DNA of 64,000 nucleotides from Alkalihalobacillus deserti (GCF_020734105.1 NZ_JAJAFR010000001.1:620001-684000), one strand, 5' to 3'; shown: positions 47,474-56,206, counted from the stretch's first letter. Made by a program: numbers and translations. Notes: generated by a model not told the origin, from the sequence alone.

Positions 47474-47991
47474 TCAATCAATATTAGGGGACTGGTTTTG
47501 TTGTTGTACCATTAGTCCCATCAATTTTTTAAATTCCCCTACAGTTAATGGTCTAGAATCTGGCATTAGTTCGTATCCTAACTGTCCATTCGGCTCTATT
47601 GTTGCGTTTTTTATTTCAGAAATATTTGAGACTCCTTGTTGTCGTATGTGCATCTCTAATTTATCTATAGTTAAACGCATTTTTTTGAGATTTTTTGTGT
47701 TGATTTGACCATTCTCAATAACTGGTATTGCTTTACCGTGAAAAATTTCTCAAGAGAATTAAACTTCATTTGGAGGTATTCAATAAAAACAAGTACTCCT
47801 ATAAAAATAGCTATAGTAATTAGTGTTTTTGTAACACTATCTTCTATAATTGGCTGAACAATAATGGCTCCTATTGAGATCATCACAATTGTTGTAGTAA
47901 TTGTCATTTGTGCAATAGACTTTCGTCCAGATATTCTGAGAAGGAGAAATCCAGAAATGACCATTAAAATTGATTCCCAAATAAAATCCAT
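47474..47991 (-). pseudogene. DUF421 (YetF-like) membrane protein, single frameshift
   Basis: The first 90 residues give three helices and the family segment [13 protein letters not shown]. The second frame gives [20 protein letters not shown] and NATIEPNGQLGYEL. The break is in a T run near 47745: restoring one T gives [20 protein letters not shown], as in the intact relative at 62.7 kb. No other damage is seen. It could be a sequencing error. Confidence 0.85.
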
Positions 47992-48166
47992 AATTGTACT
48001 GCTCCTTATAATTTACTTTAATTGCTATCTTCATTATTCAAATTTTCATCACAACTTCAACTATCATGAGAGAACGAGTTCTTTTCGTTTTTTGTGGTGA
48101 AGTAGATAATTGGATTAGAGGTTTGGTGTTCCATTTTCAATCTCCCTACCTCTGCGTTAGTGATAG

Positions 48167-48197
48167 GAGTGGAAGAATGGTTCTTCCACAAATTTTT
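48167..48197. terminator. Hairpin
   Basis: GTGGAAGAA-TGG-TTCTTCCAC, a perfect 9-bp stem followed by AAATTTTT. Confidence 0.55.
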
Positions 48198-48296
48198 GGC
48201 GAGAGGTATTCTTCGTCGAGAGGAATCATCTCCTCAAATTTATTTTTTATATAGGGTAAGAGAGGAGAAGCTTTTCTAACACTTCTCCTTTTACTT

Positions 48297-48560
48297 GCGC
48301 GCCAGGCATGCACACATTCTCTAGGGTTCAAGTTCCGAACTGTGTTTACAGCTAGCTTAAAACAAGGGTTTCTGGGGCAACCCGGAATCTGAAGGAAGTC
48401 GGCGGCAAATCATGTGGAAACGAATGTTGAACTGACAGAAGTCAGCAGTAGCCATAGTATCAATAAAGTTGGGAAGGGCTGAACCAAAAGGAGTGTGGAA
48501 TAAGCTCAGCGTTTCTCAAACCTAAGCAATAAGGTTAATCTGTCGAACGGTGTCATAAAA
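48297..48560 (+). mobile_element. Group II intron remnant, second type
   Basis: Starting near GCGCGCCAGGCATGCACACA the sequence carries intron landmarks I recognise: TTCTCTAGGGTTCAAGTTCC, GGAATCTGAAGGAAGTCGGC, ACTGACAGAAGTCAGCAG followed by CCATAGTATC, and GGGAAGGGCTGAACC. In full introns this leads into the maturase ORF, which is absent, as are domains V and VI. It differs in sequence from the 2.96 kb relic, so two intron lineages have inserted. Confidence 0.6.
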
Positions 48561-48683
48561 GACAATATCTGGAGAAATTATTCAAGAGGATCATGTTATA
48601 TAGATAATTGGTTTTTGTGGAAAAAAATGTTAATATGACCTAAGACAATATTAAGACTTCTTGTAAAGGAGATAAAAAAAATT

Positions 48684-48956
48684 ATGGAATTTATTATTTT
48701 CTATCTACTAATAATTAATGCTATCAGCTTTAGCATGATGGGATTAGATAAACATTATGCTATAAAAGATATGCGTCGTATTCCAGAAAGACATTTATTC
48801 TTAATAGGTTATATTGGTGGTGCTATTGGTCTTTTGTTAGGTCTTAAGAAGTTTCGCCATAAAAAGCTGAAAAAAAAGTTCAGCTATGGTTTACCTCTGC
48901 TTTCGATCATAAACATAAGTGCAGTAGCTGTTTTACTGACTATTTTTTATAGGTGA
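48684..48956 (+). CDS. DUF1294 family membrane protein
   Basis: A 90-residue protein with AAAGGAG upstream. Two or three helices flank the family core GLDKHYAIKDMRRIPERHLFLIGYIGGAIGLLLGLKKFRHK. The R-R-I-P-E and K-F-R-H-K elements are diagnostic of DUF1294. The length is typical. The function is unknown. Confidence 0.9.
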   Translation: MEFIIFYLLIINAISFSMMGLDKHYAIKDMRRIPERHLFLIGYIGGAIGLLLGLKKFRHKKLKKKFSYGLPLLSIINISAVAVLLTIFYR

Positions 48957-49433
48957 ACCAAAAAGTATCTTTCAAATGCAACGATCGATAAAGAAACCGA
49001 CATTACTTTTAAGACGAAAAAATAAGCGGAAGCATTTACGGTAAGCCTTCCTCATATATTGCAATATAAAATCATTCCCGTAATAAAAAATTGCTAAGGT
49101 AGTGATCAAAATAGAAAGAATTAGAATCTTAATGAATGTGAGAGAAGACTTATCTTTTTTAAAAATAAGACAGCTGAGAACATGTTGCCTGCTGCCTTAA
49201 CGCCTAAATATAGTTTTTAGATGGGATAATGAAATTAACTTTTGTGATCATTCAATCTTTTGGACAAGCTTTTGGTGATTTAGCCTCCAAGAGTAGACTT
49301 AAGGTAGATCTCCTTGTTGATTTTCAAATTATTGTTGTGCTATTTCAAGTTGAGATTTCACAATTAGGTAGGAAGGGAAAGGGAACTATATTGTATTCTC
49401 GTAAACATACAAGAAGCATTTTAGATTTTTAAA
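48957..49433. other. Intergenic stretch, no gene
   Basis: A short frame reading KKYLSNATIDKETDITFKTK before a TAA near 49024 may be a lost gene's end. Nothing else is credible. Confidence 0.4.
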
Positions 49434-49592
49434 TTAATATCCCCATAATCTCTCGGTATTTAAAGGTGTGTATACTTGATCACCTTTAATTTGTCGATGA
49501 ATCAATGGGTTTTTGAAAAGCTGCTCAATATCATATTCCTTTTGCTTATGCCTTACTTGTACTCGTACAAAGACTTCATAATTTGTTACCAT
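49434..49592 (-). CDS. 52-aa protein linked to the SpoVA2mob-like operon, copy 1
   Basis: ATG 49592 has GGGGGAA upstream. The peptide MVTNYEVFVRVQVRHKQKEY continues DIEQLFKNPLIHRQIKGD and ends RLWGY; 41 of 52 residues match the 42.5 kb copy. It is small, basic and soluble, 70 nt after the small DUF421 gene, last in the operon. I do not know a family for it. Confidence 0.75.
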   Translation of the reverse strand: MVTNYEVFVRVQVRHKQKEYDIEQLFKNPLIHRQIKGDQVYTPLNTERLWGY

Positions 49593-49662
49593 TTACAAAT
49601 TCCCCCAATTGGGATATTAAATAGATTTTTTCACATTTTTAATTTTATGAAAGATTGCAAAA

Positions 49663-50143
49663 TTAAACATTATCTTTGCTTGACAGATCCTGGTTTGATT
49701 TCTCGAACACACTAATCTTACCATTTGGTTCCAAAAAAACCTGTTGGACTTCTGAGGGGGACCTAAACCCTTTGACTCGTAATTCTTCGGTCAATTCATT
49801 TTTACTTAATCTTGCTTTACGTAACCCTTTCATAATAATGGAACCATTGTCAACCACCTTGATAGGCTTTCTTTGCAATGATTCTTTCAAAGACTAGACT
49901 TTTAAGGGACAGCCAACTAAAAACAATTTGGGCGATGACGAGTGCTAAAATAGCATCCACTGAAATCCATGGATTTAAATCCGGATCTGATAGCGGTTTA
50001 GCGATTAGCGCACCAATGGCAATGGCCACAACTAGATCAAAATCGGTTAATCTACCAACGGCTTGACTGCCCATAATCCGGAAGGCTGTAAGCCCAACAG
50101 CAAACATACCTAGTGCTTTAACAAACGAAATCAGATATTCCAA
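49663..50143 (-). pseudogene. Small DUF421 protein of the SpoVA2mob-like operon, +1 frameshift
   Basis: The N-terminal frame (50143 down) gives three helices with KALGMFAVGLTAFRIMGSQA and AIAIGALIAKPL. The C-terminal frame gives KPIKVVDNGSIIMKGLRKAR, KNELTEELRVKGF and EVQQVFLEPNGKISV. The join is at GCAAAGAAAGCC, one A too long: the decayed 43 kb copy has GCGGGAATGCC at the same place, which fits the frame FERIIAGMPIK. The full protein would be about 160 residues. Confidence 0.85.
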
Positions 50144-50206
50144 CGTTTGTTCCTCCTTGGTATCACATGAAAAGATGAAATATATCCTCCTACTAACCCA
50201 AATAAC

Positions 50207-51067
50207 CTATGATTTTATAAATGGTGATACCATATTGTGAACTTGTTTCATTTGTTCAGCACACCATTTATATGTTTTTTTAGCCTGGACATTTTCTGTA
50301 TCAAGGGTAAACAATTCCATATCAGCGTGTACTTTTTTGATGCTTGCTTCAAGCAATGGTAATTCGGTTGGCTGTGGTACTTGAAGAATATCATCAAATA
50401 AATCGAATGTTACCTGGCCGTATTCGTCTATTTGTGCCATGAAGACATTTTCAACAATGGCATCCATTTTATTTAACTCCGTTTTTAACCATTCTTGACT
50501 TAATCCTCTTGTAGCCAAGGGTTCGTGAAGGATTTTCCCATCCATAATAACCGTTTCTGGTTCCTTAATGGGTGGTACATGATGATGCAACATTTTCGCA
50601 GTAAGAGGCTGTTGTTCTTTTTTTACAAGAACATTTAACTCGCCATTTCCTTCCAGTACAGCAAATTCAACATCGGCTACTTGAAACACTTGTTTCGTAC
50701 GAAGTTTCCGTAATAACTCATCAGTTGTTAAACGCTGTTTCTTCATATTTTCCTCTAGAATTTTTCCATCCTTCATAATAGGGATCCCTTTGCCATAGAT
50801 AGCGGACCGAAATGTTGCATTTTTCAAGCTAAACATAAGGATTCCGAATGCTCCCCCAATCCAAATTACAAGAGCCGCTAGCAGGTGCGAAATAGGAATT
50901 GATAATTGAATTGAACCAATTGCTAAAATGACGGCAACGGAGGCAATAAGACCAAATTCTAATTGAGAGGTCTCTCCAATAGGTTTTCGGGCAAATAAAC
51001 GAGCAATTGCGAGAAATAACAAAAAAGCAACAAAACTTCGAAGTGCAACCTCAATCCAACCTTGCAT
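50207..51067 (-). CDS. Large DUF421 (YetF-like) protein with DUF1657-like tail
   Basis: A 286-residue protein. Three N-terminal helices (FVAFLLFLAIARLF, a GLIASVAVILAIGSIQL helix, LAALVIWIGGAFGIL) precede two DUF421 cytoplasmic repeats (GIPIMKDGKILEENMKKQRL, DVEFAVLEGNGELNVLV; then VIMDGKILHEPLATRGLSQE, NVFMAQIDEYGQVTFDLF). The last 50 residues (ELFTLDTENVQAKKTYKWCA) resemble DUF1657 (ETFALETENEQAKQLFQQAA). In spoVA2mob operons a DUF421 gene occupies this position and has been implicated in spore heat resistance. It starts 15 nt after the DUF1657 stop. Intact. Confidence 0.9.
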   Translation of the reverse strand: MQGWIEVALRSFVAFLLFLAIARLFARKPIGETSQLEFGLIASVAVILAIGSIQLSIPISHLLAALVIWIGGAFGILMFSLKNATFRSAIYGKGIPIMKDGKILEENMKKQRLTTDELLRKLRTKQVFQVADVEFAVLEGNGELNVLVKKEQQPLTAKMLHHHVPPIKEPETVIMDGKILHEPLATRGLSQEWLKTELNKMDAIVENVFMAQIDEYGQVTFDLFDDILQVPQPTELPLLEASIKKVHADMELFTLDTENVQAKKTYKWCAEQMKQVHNMVSPFIKS

Positions 51068-51081
51068 GTTAATACCTCCTT

Positions 51082-51288
51082 TTACGTTTGTTGGTACTCG
51101 GGTTCTTCAAATTCAATTTGACCCTTTCTTTTCTGAATTTCTTTAATAACCGTCCTTGTTTTTAATGCGCTTTGGTGAAATACTTCCCTTGCTTCTTGCT
51201 CCTTTGTTTTTACTGCTAGCGATGAGAGGATCGCATCAATTGATTGTAATGAAATAAGTAACCCTTGAACCTGACTTCCTACTGTCAT
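51082..51288 (-). CDS. DUF1657 protein, second in operon
   Basis: A 68-residue helical protein, start MTVGSQVQGLLISLQSIDAI. An AAAGGAG site lies 8 nt before this ATG; a neighbouring ATG at 51291 and an upstream frame extension exist but do not fit the family. The C-terminus is EFEEPEYQQT, echoing EEEEPQYKQ of the first DUF1657 protein. It lies between spoVAE and the large DUF421 gene, the standard spoVA2mob position. Intact. Confidence 0.88.
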   Translation of the reverse strand: MTVGSQVQGLLISLQSIDAILSSLAVKTKEQEAREVFHQSALKTRTVIKEIQKRKGQIEFEEPEYQQT

Positions 51289-51301
51289 CATTTCAACTCC
51301 T

Positions 51302-51652
51302 TTATCCTTTTGGTTTAAATATAAGGGAAGCAATAAATCCGAAAATAATTGCTGCGGAAATACCAGCGCTTGTTACTTCAAAAATACCTGTAAGCACACC
51401 AACTAAACCGTTGCTCTCCGCTTCAGCCATCGCCCCATGTACAAGTGCATTACCAAAGCTTGTAATAGGTACAGTCGCACCTGCACCAGCAAAGTCTATT
51501 AATGGTTCATATAATCCTAAGCCATCCAAGACGGCACCAGATACAACGAGCGTACTTGTCATGTGTGCAGGTGTTAATTGAAATACATCCATTAATATTT
51601 GTCCAATGACACAAATAAGGCCTCCAACAACAAATGCCGATATAAAAATCAC
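51302..51652 (-). CDS. spoVAE: Stage V sporulation protein AE (SpoVAEb type)
   Basis: A 116-residue protein of four membrane helices with SpoVAE signatures [44 protein letters not shown] and [20 protein letters not shown]. With SpoVAC and SpoVAD it forms the channel complex that loads dipicolinic acid into the forespore and releases it at germination. It overlaps the end of spoVAD by 4 nt (ATGA). It appears intact. Confidence 0.93.
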   Translation of the reverse strand: MIFISAFVVGGLICVIGQILMDVFQLTPAHMTSTLVVSGAVLDGLGLYEPLIDFAGAGATVPITSFGNALVHGAMAEAESNGLVGVLTGIFEVTSAGISAAIIFGFIASLIFKPKG

Positions 51653-52665
51653 GTCATTCCACCTCCTACCTCAATTGAAACAGCATGTGCAATACAAGGG
51701 GTTGTCTCTTTTTGCTGGAAAGTCATTGGTGATAATAAGGCTCCTGTCGCTACAATTAATATTCGATTTACTTCTCCTCTTTTCATGCGATTTAATAAAT
51801 GTCCATAAGTTACTGCCGCTGAACACCCCGCACCGCTAGCGCCAGCAAGGATTGGTTGTCCTTTACGATAAATCATCAAACCACAGTCTTGTAACGTACC
51901 TTCTGGTAACTCTAATCCTTTTTGCTTCAGAAGATCTTTTGCAATTGGAAGGCCAATTTCTCCTAAATCCCCAGAAGCAACAAGATCGTAATGATCTGGT
52001 GGAAGGTTTCGATCTCTAAAATGAGAGACGATAGTATCTGCTGCTGCAGGGGCCATTGCTCCGCCCATATTAAATGGATCTGACAAACCCATATCTATGA
52101 CTTTTCCTATCGTAGCTGATGTTACAACTGGACCATCTCCAACATTAGATATAACGGCAGCACCAGAAGCCGTTACGGTCCATTGCGAAGTAGGGGGTTT
52201 TTGTGCCCCATATTCAGTTGGATAACGAAATTGCTTTTCTGTTGAAGCATTATGACTGGAAGCAGCTGTAACCACTCTTTCAGCACCTTTAGAATTAACG
52301 ACAAAAGCTGCTAGCACTAACCCCTCCATCGATGTTGAGCAGGCACCAAATAGACCAAAATAAGGAATAGCAAGAGTTCTGCTTGCAAAGCTAGTAGGGG
52401 TTATCTGATTAATTAAATCCCCAGCAAACATAAATTAAATATCTTGATTTCGTAATTCCGCCTTTTCAATGGCACGCGAAATAGATTCTTCAACTAAAAC
52501 TTTTTGAGCTTTTTCATAAGAATCTTGTTGAAGCCATAAATCATCATGTAATAAATCAAAATCATCTGCTAATTTACCTTTGGCTTCAAAAGGTCCACCA
52601 ACAGTACCGGTTGAAAGAATAACAGGTTTATTCTCAAATTCCCATGTTTGATGTCCTCGTAACAT
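51649..52665 (-). pseudogene. spoVAD: Stage V sporulation protein AD (SpoVAD), interrupted by one ochre codon
   Basis: Thiolase-fold SpoVAD. The first 76 codons (MLRGHQTWEFENKPVILSTG, then LQQDSYEKAQKVLVEESISR) end at TAA (52435-52437), and the same frame continues at once with FMFAGDLINQITPTSFASRT, GLFGACSTSMEG, TASGAAVISNVG and GDLGEIGLPIAKDL to the normal end. One substitution therefore separates it from a full 338-residue protein. Restart at ATG 52431 would lose a conserved N-terminal portion. Whether the stop is real, read through or a sequencing error cannot be told. Confidence 0.9.
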
Positions 52666-52666
52666 T

Positions 52667-53146
52667 TTATAAACCTCCCCACTGAATAAGAATTGTCTTT
52701 ATAATAGCGATGAAAAAGGCAGCCACTGTACCAAAAACAATAACGGATCCAGCGAGTTTAAACATTTTCCCGCCTACACCAAGGACATAACCTTCTGTTC
52801 GATGTTCAATAGCAGCGGATGCAACTGAATTCGCAAATCCTGTTACAGGCACTGCTGTACCACCACCAGCAAATTGTGCAAATCGGTCATATACTCCAAA
52901 TCCAGTTAATAAAACGGAAATCAAGATCATTGTTGCTACCGTTGGATCACTTGCAGTCCGTTGAGTAAAATCAAAGAAAGTATAATAAAATACTTGAAAG
53001 CCTTGTCCGATTAAACAAATAAGGCCACCAATCAAAAATGCTCGAAGACAGTTTTTAACAACCGGACGTTTTTTTTCGTATTTGTTTGCTAATTTCTGAT
53101 ACTTTTCTTGAGCAGGAGTAACATTTTTCTTATTACTCGATGACAT
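52667..53146 (-). CDS. spoVAC: Stage V sporulation protein AC
   Basis: A 159-residue protein. A basic N-terminus (TPAQEKYQKLANKYEKKRPV) precedes four helices with the SpoVAC motifs NCLRAFLIGGLICLIGQGFQ, GVYDRFAQFAGGGTAVPVTG and FANSVASAAIEHRTEG. SpoVAC is the mechanosensitive channel part of the DPA transporter in the inner spore membrane. It is 1 nt from the spoVAD start and 14 nt from the end of the lipoprotein gene, so clearly one operon. Intact. Confidence 0.95.
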   Translation of the reverse strand: MSSSNKKNVTPAQEKYQKLANKYEKKRPVVKNCLRAFLIGGLICLIGQGFQVFYYTFFDFTQRTASDPTVATMILISVLLTGFGVYDRFAQFAGGGTAVPVTGFANSVASAAIEHRTEGYVLGVGGKMFKLAGSVIVFGTVAAFFIAIIKTILIQWGGL

Positions 53147-53160
53147 TTACATTCACCTCA

Positions 53161-53601
53161 TTAGACTTTCATCATCTCATCAAGCTTTTTTAATTTTTGT
53201 TTTAAACGTTTTTCACTTATTGTTCTTTTTTGTAACTCTTGTTCTAGTTTCTCAAGTTCCATGAATATCTTTTGGTCCGTTGATACATGAACGGTTGCGT
53301 TTGGATAACGTTTTTTTACAGCATCATGACTTTGTTTGCGAATTTCTTTTAATCTGAAGCGATCAAAGTGCTTAACTTTTGGGGCTAAATAAATATTGTC
53401 TTCATCTGAAACGCCTTTGATTTCAACTACTTCTTCCATTAAGAGGACGATTTTCTTTGCTTCATCAGCATATTCTTGATCAATAATGACTGTTTCTGAT
53501 AACTGCATTGGCCTTATATCCTGTCTTGCACCACCTGTTAATGTTTGACAACCGGCTAACAAGCTTACCACAACCATTGCGTTAATGATCGCTTTCATCA
53601 T
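53161..53601 (-). CDS. YhcN/YlaJ family sporulation lipoprotein
   Basis: A 146-residue protein with AGGAGGAGG upstream and paired ATGs at the start. The lipobox LLAGC gives an acylated Cys near residue 18. The mature part contains the YhcN/YlaJ fold (VIIDQEYADEAKKIVLLMEE, then NIYLAPKVKHFDRFRLKEIR, KRYPNATVHVSTDQKIFMEL) and a C-terminal charged helix. Members are found on the inner spore membrane and associate with germination. It is the second gene of the spoVA2mob-type operon, as in the described element. Confidence 0.9.
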   Translation of the reverse strand: MMKAIINAMVVVSLLAGCQTLTGGARQDIRPMQLSETVIIDQEYADEAKKIVLLMEEVVEIKGVSDEDNIYLAPKVKHFDRFRLKEIRKQSHDAVKKRYPNATVHVSTDQKIFMELEKLEQELQKRTISEKRLKQKLKKLDEMMKV

Positions 53602-53633
53602 TTCCTCCTCCTTTAATGGTTATGTATAACAAA

Positions 53634-53715
53634 GGGTGACTCTAAAGAATCTGCCCCACAATTGTGCATAGCGCCTACTATTCGTGGGGGAGACCCTTTT
53701 TGTTTGAGTCACCCT
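53634..53715. repeat. Dispersed palindrome, copy C
   Basis: AAGGGTGACTCTAAAG and TTTGAGTCACCC arms, with an inner CCCCAC/GTGGGG helix. On the minus strand it lies between the first DUF1657 gene and the lipoprotein gene, so it could attenuate or process the operon mRNA. Confidence 0.75.
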
Positions 53716-53721
53716 AATAGT

Positions 53722-53928
53722 TTATTGTTGTTTGTATTGTGGCTCTTCTTCTTCAATTTGCTGAAGACGAGGATCCAAACTATCAACAATCCCTTGTGTT
53801 TGCTGAGCTGCTTGTTGGAAAAGCTGTTTTGCTTGTTCGTTTTCTGTTTCAAGTGCAAACGTTTCTAAGCTTGCTTGAGCACTCTTTAATCCCGCTACGG
53901 TTTGTTTCATTTTTGCTGCTACTGTCAT
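53722..53928 (-). CDS. DUF1657 protein, first in operon
   Basis: A 68-residue protein with AAGGAGG 7-8 nt before ATG 53928; the longer frame upstream is not needed. The sequence is MTVAAKMKQTVAGLKSAQAS, then LETENEQAKQLFQQAAQQTQ, ending EEEEPQYKQQ. It is the first gene of the spoVA2mob-like operon and sits before a hairpin. The family is spore-associated; the molecular role is unknown. Intact. Confidence 0.9.
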   Translation of the reverse strand: MTVAAKMKQTVAGLKSAQASLETFALETENEQAKQLFQQAAQQTQGIVDSLDPRLQQIEEEEPQYKQQ

Positions 53929-53991
53929 TTGTAAGTCCTCCTTAGTGTTTTGAAGTCTGATAAACTTCCTTTTATATTGTAGATCAAGCAC

Positions 53992-54283
53992 TATCCTGCT
54001 TGATCATTGTGAAATCCTACCATATGTTCAAAATAATGGAAACAAATCAATATTTCGGACATTTTGTACGTTGGATTGGGAATAAGCCGTTATAACTTGT
54101 ATATAAACGGCTTATTTACATCCGAAAAAGAGATTATCATAAAATACATTTTTAATTGTCAAAAACACTTTCAAATGAAAAGTACTTAATAAGTTGTCAA
54201 TATATTTATTCGCCTGAATTCGTTGCTGAAAAAGACTTTTTTAATTAACCCTTTAATTCTTTAGAAAATTAAAATCATTTTTA
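53992..54283. other. Upstream region of the SpoVA2mob-like operon
   Basis: No ORF. It should contain the forespore promoter of the operon; I could not fix a sigma-G match by eye. Confidence 0.4.
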
Positions 54284-54490
54284 TTACGATGATTGAGTTT
54301 GCAACTCTGATTGTACTTGGCTAATCCAAGTTTGTATTTGTGCAACTTCAAATGATGCTTGCTTTAACGCTTCTGAAGCAAGAGTGGAGTTTGCCGCAGA
54401 TTGTTCAATTGCTTGAGCAATCATATCTTTTGTAATAGAAGCAGCAGCCTCCGCTTGTTTTAATTTATTAGTATCGATTTGATTTGTCAT
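54284..54490 (-). CDS. Small helical protein, 68 aa, unknown
   Basis: ATG 54490 has a TAGGAGG site. The peptide MTNQIDTNKLKQAEAAASIT, then DMIAQAIEQSAANSTLASEA and QIQTWISQVQSELQTQSS, is Ala/Gln/Ser-rich and wholly helical, much like the DUF1657 proteins in size and style but without their TENxxAK motif. It lies upstream of the SpoVA operon on the same strand. Possibly a spore protein; no family is claimed. Confidence 0.7.
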   Translation of the reverse strand: MTNQIDTNKLKQAEAAASITKDMIAQAIEQSAANSTLASEALKQASFEVAQIQTWISQVQSELQTQSS

Positions 54491-54544
54491 GTTTTTTCCT
54501 CCTAATTTTTGTTTTGTCGACAAAGTATAGGATGTATCAAACAA

Positions 54545-55027
54545 AATGTTTTATCCCTTGTATTTAAGGAAATTATTTTAAGTATTTTGATTAGCAACAG
54601 GAAAGCTCTGACTTAGTATTAGGAGTGGTATATAAGTGAGAATATAAGTACAGAGTGTTGCAAATGAAAAGTACATAACTCTGCAATGCTTTTAAGCAAA
54701 GAAGCTTATCAGTCCAATTAAATTTCTTCTTACTTACTGTAATAGGGCAAGAGTGTTTAGGTCATAGCTTACGTTATTGAGTTTGGGTTGGGTTTTATAA
54801 TGCTTTAATCACTGAACCAAACTATAAATTAATTTTTCAGTAAGAGATACTGAAATAAAAAGAGAGTAGACGAAGAAAGTTTTAAGGAGCATTCCTGTAA
54901 TGAAGTAATTTGAGGGTTGAACAAAAAAAGAGACCCTCGGTTTGATACGAGGTGCTCGGAGCTACTTTTTTCGATGTCCTTGGGGACAGGGACTATATAA
55001 AACATTTATTTTACAGCCATTGTCGAT
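54545..55027. other. Intergenic stretch, no gene
   Basis: A+T-rich with no credible ORF, apart from a short GGTGCTCGGAGCTACTTTTTT hairpin-like segment near 54950. Confidence 0.45.
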
Positions 55028-55180
55028 TCAGAAGTGAGAAAAATTATTTATGCGAAAAATCGTTAATGAATCGTTTTCCTCCTTAACATATGCATAAAAA
55101 ATAGATTTAAAGTCATCGAATCCTTTATGTTCTAATTCGCTTTTTAACCATTCTTCTGTCTTATTCATAAAAGTGAGATT
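55028..55180 (-). pseudogene. DUF421 C-terminal fragment
   Basis: NKTEEWLKSELEHKGFDDFK and SIFYAYVKEENDSLTIF match the last 45 residues of the DUF421 protein at 57 kb (YNEEWLLNELNKLGIASIKQ, VFYAEWLEGETLLV). The rest of the gene is absent and there is no start. Confidence 0.7.
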
Positions 55181-55197
55181 TTTAAGGTTCATTTTTA

Positions 55198-55660
55198 CCA
55201 TCTGGAGAAAAATGGACAAGTTAGTGTAATGAAAAAAAGCGAACTGCAACCTTTAACGCCAAAGGATGTCGGGAAGATAACAGAACAGGGACGAGAACCC
55301 CGGATTGTCATTTTAGATGGAAATGTTATGGAAAGAAGTTTGAGTGAGTAAGGGAATACGAAAGATTGGCTATTAGGAGAAATTATGAAGCAAGGAGTAA
55401 AGAAATTTTCGGAGGTGTTTTTTGCACAAATAGATTCGATGGGAAATGTTTATGTTGACTTGTATAACGATACATTGAAAATGCCATAAGTGAAACAAAA
55501 GTTATTGGTTGCAGCAAATATTAAGCAATTACAGGAAAATTTAGTGAATTTTTCTTTGCAAACTGAAAATAAAAATGCAAAAGATGTACAATGGCTATGC
55601 TAAACAAATGGATAAATTATTAGATGATATGAGTGGATATAAAAGAATAGCATCATAGTT
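55198..55660 (+). pseudogene. DUF421 gene with DUF1657-like tail, 5'-truncated with stops
   Basis: The plus strand reads ENGQVSVMKKSELQPLTPKD, RIVILDGNVMERSLSE-stop, KDWLLGEIMKQGVKKFSEVF, AQIDSMGNVYVDLYNDTLKM-stop, then AANIKQLQENLVNFSLQTEN. This is the cytoplasmic part of a large DUF421 protein, including its DUF1657-like TEN tail. In-frame stops and a missing membrane half make it dead. It abuts the oppositely oriented fragment before it, a rearrangement scar. Confidence 0.75.
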
Positions 55661-56206
55661 CTGTCAAGCAGAATAGGTTTCCAACCTAAAGCTACTGAAA
55701 GAAGAGTTTAATTATACTTATAACTCTATGGAAATTAGGAGAAATAATCATTGTAAGTGCTAAGTAGGAAATTGGAGTGAAAAAGACAAATTTTTTATAA
55801 AACTAGTTAGCCCCTTTTATGAAAGAAAAGCGTATAAACAAAAATAACTATAGATGAAAAAACACGCTAAACAATAGAGCAATTTACTCAATACTTCTTA
55901 ATGTTTTTGTAAGCTCCAGTCTACCGTTATCGAGGTTGAAGTCTTTGTTAAAGGATAGGTGTTTAGTGAGGTTTTGGTTAATAAAAAAAGTAGCTTTAAA
56001 TGCTACTTTTTTATGTTCAATAAGCTTCGGTACGCGTATTCCCTTATCTAAAATAGTTAGAACTTAGTTCCTAAAGACATAAGAAAAAACTAGTAAAAGA
56101 AGACAGTAAAATACTTGCTGAGTAATTTGATCAAATTTGCGCTTATGTGCTATTTAAACTCTTTATAACTGCAATTGAGATACGCAAAAATGCCATCTTA
56201 TTTATC
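55661..56206. other. Intergenic stretch with one terminator
   Basis: No ORF; contains the hairpin at 55984-56012. Confidence 0.5.
55984..56012. terminator. Terminator, bidirectional
   Basis: AAAAAAGTAGC-TTTAAAT-GCTACTTTTTT. Confidence 0.85.
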
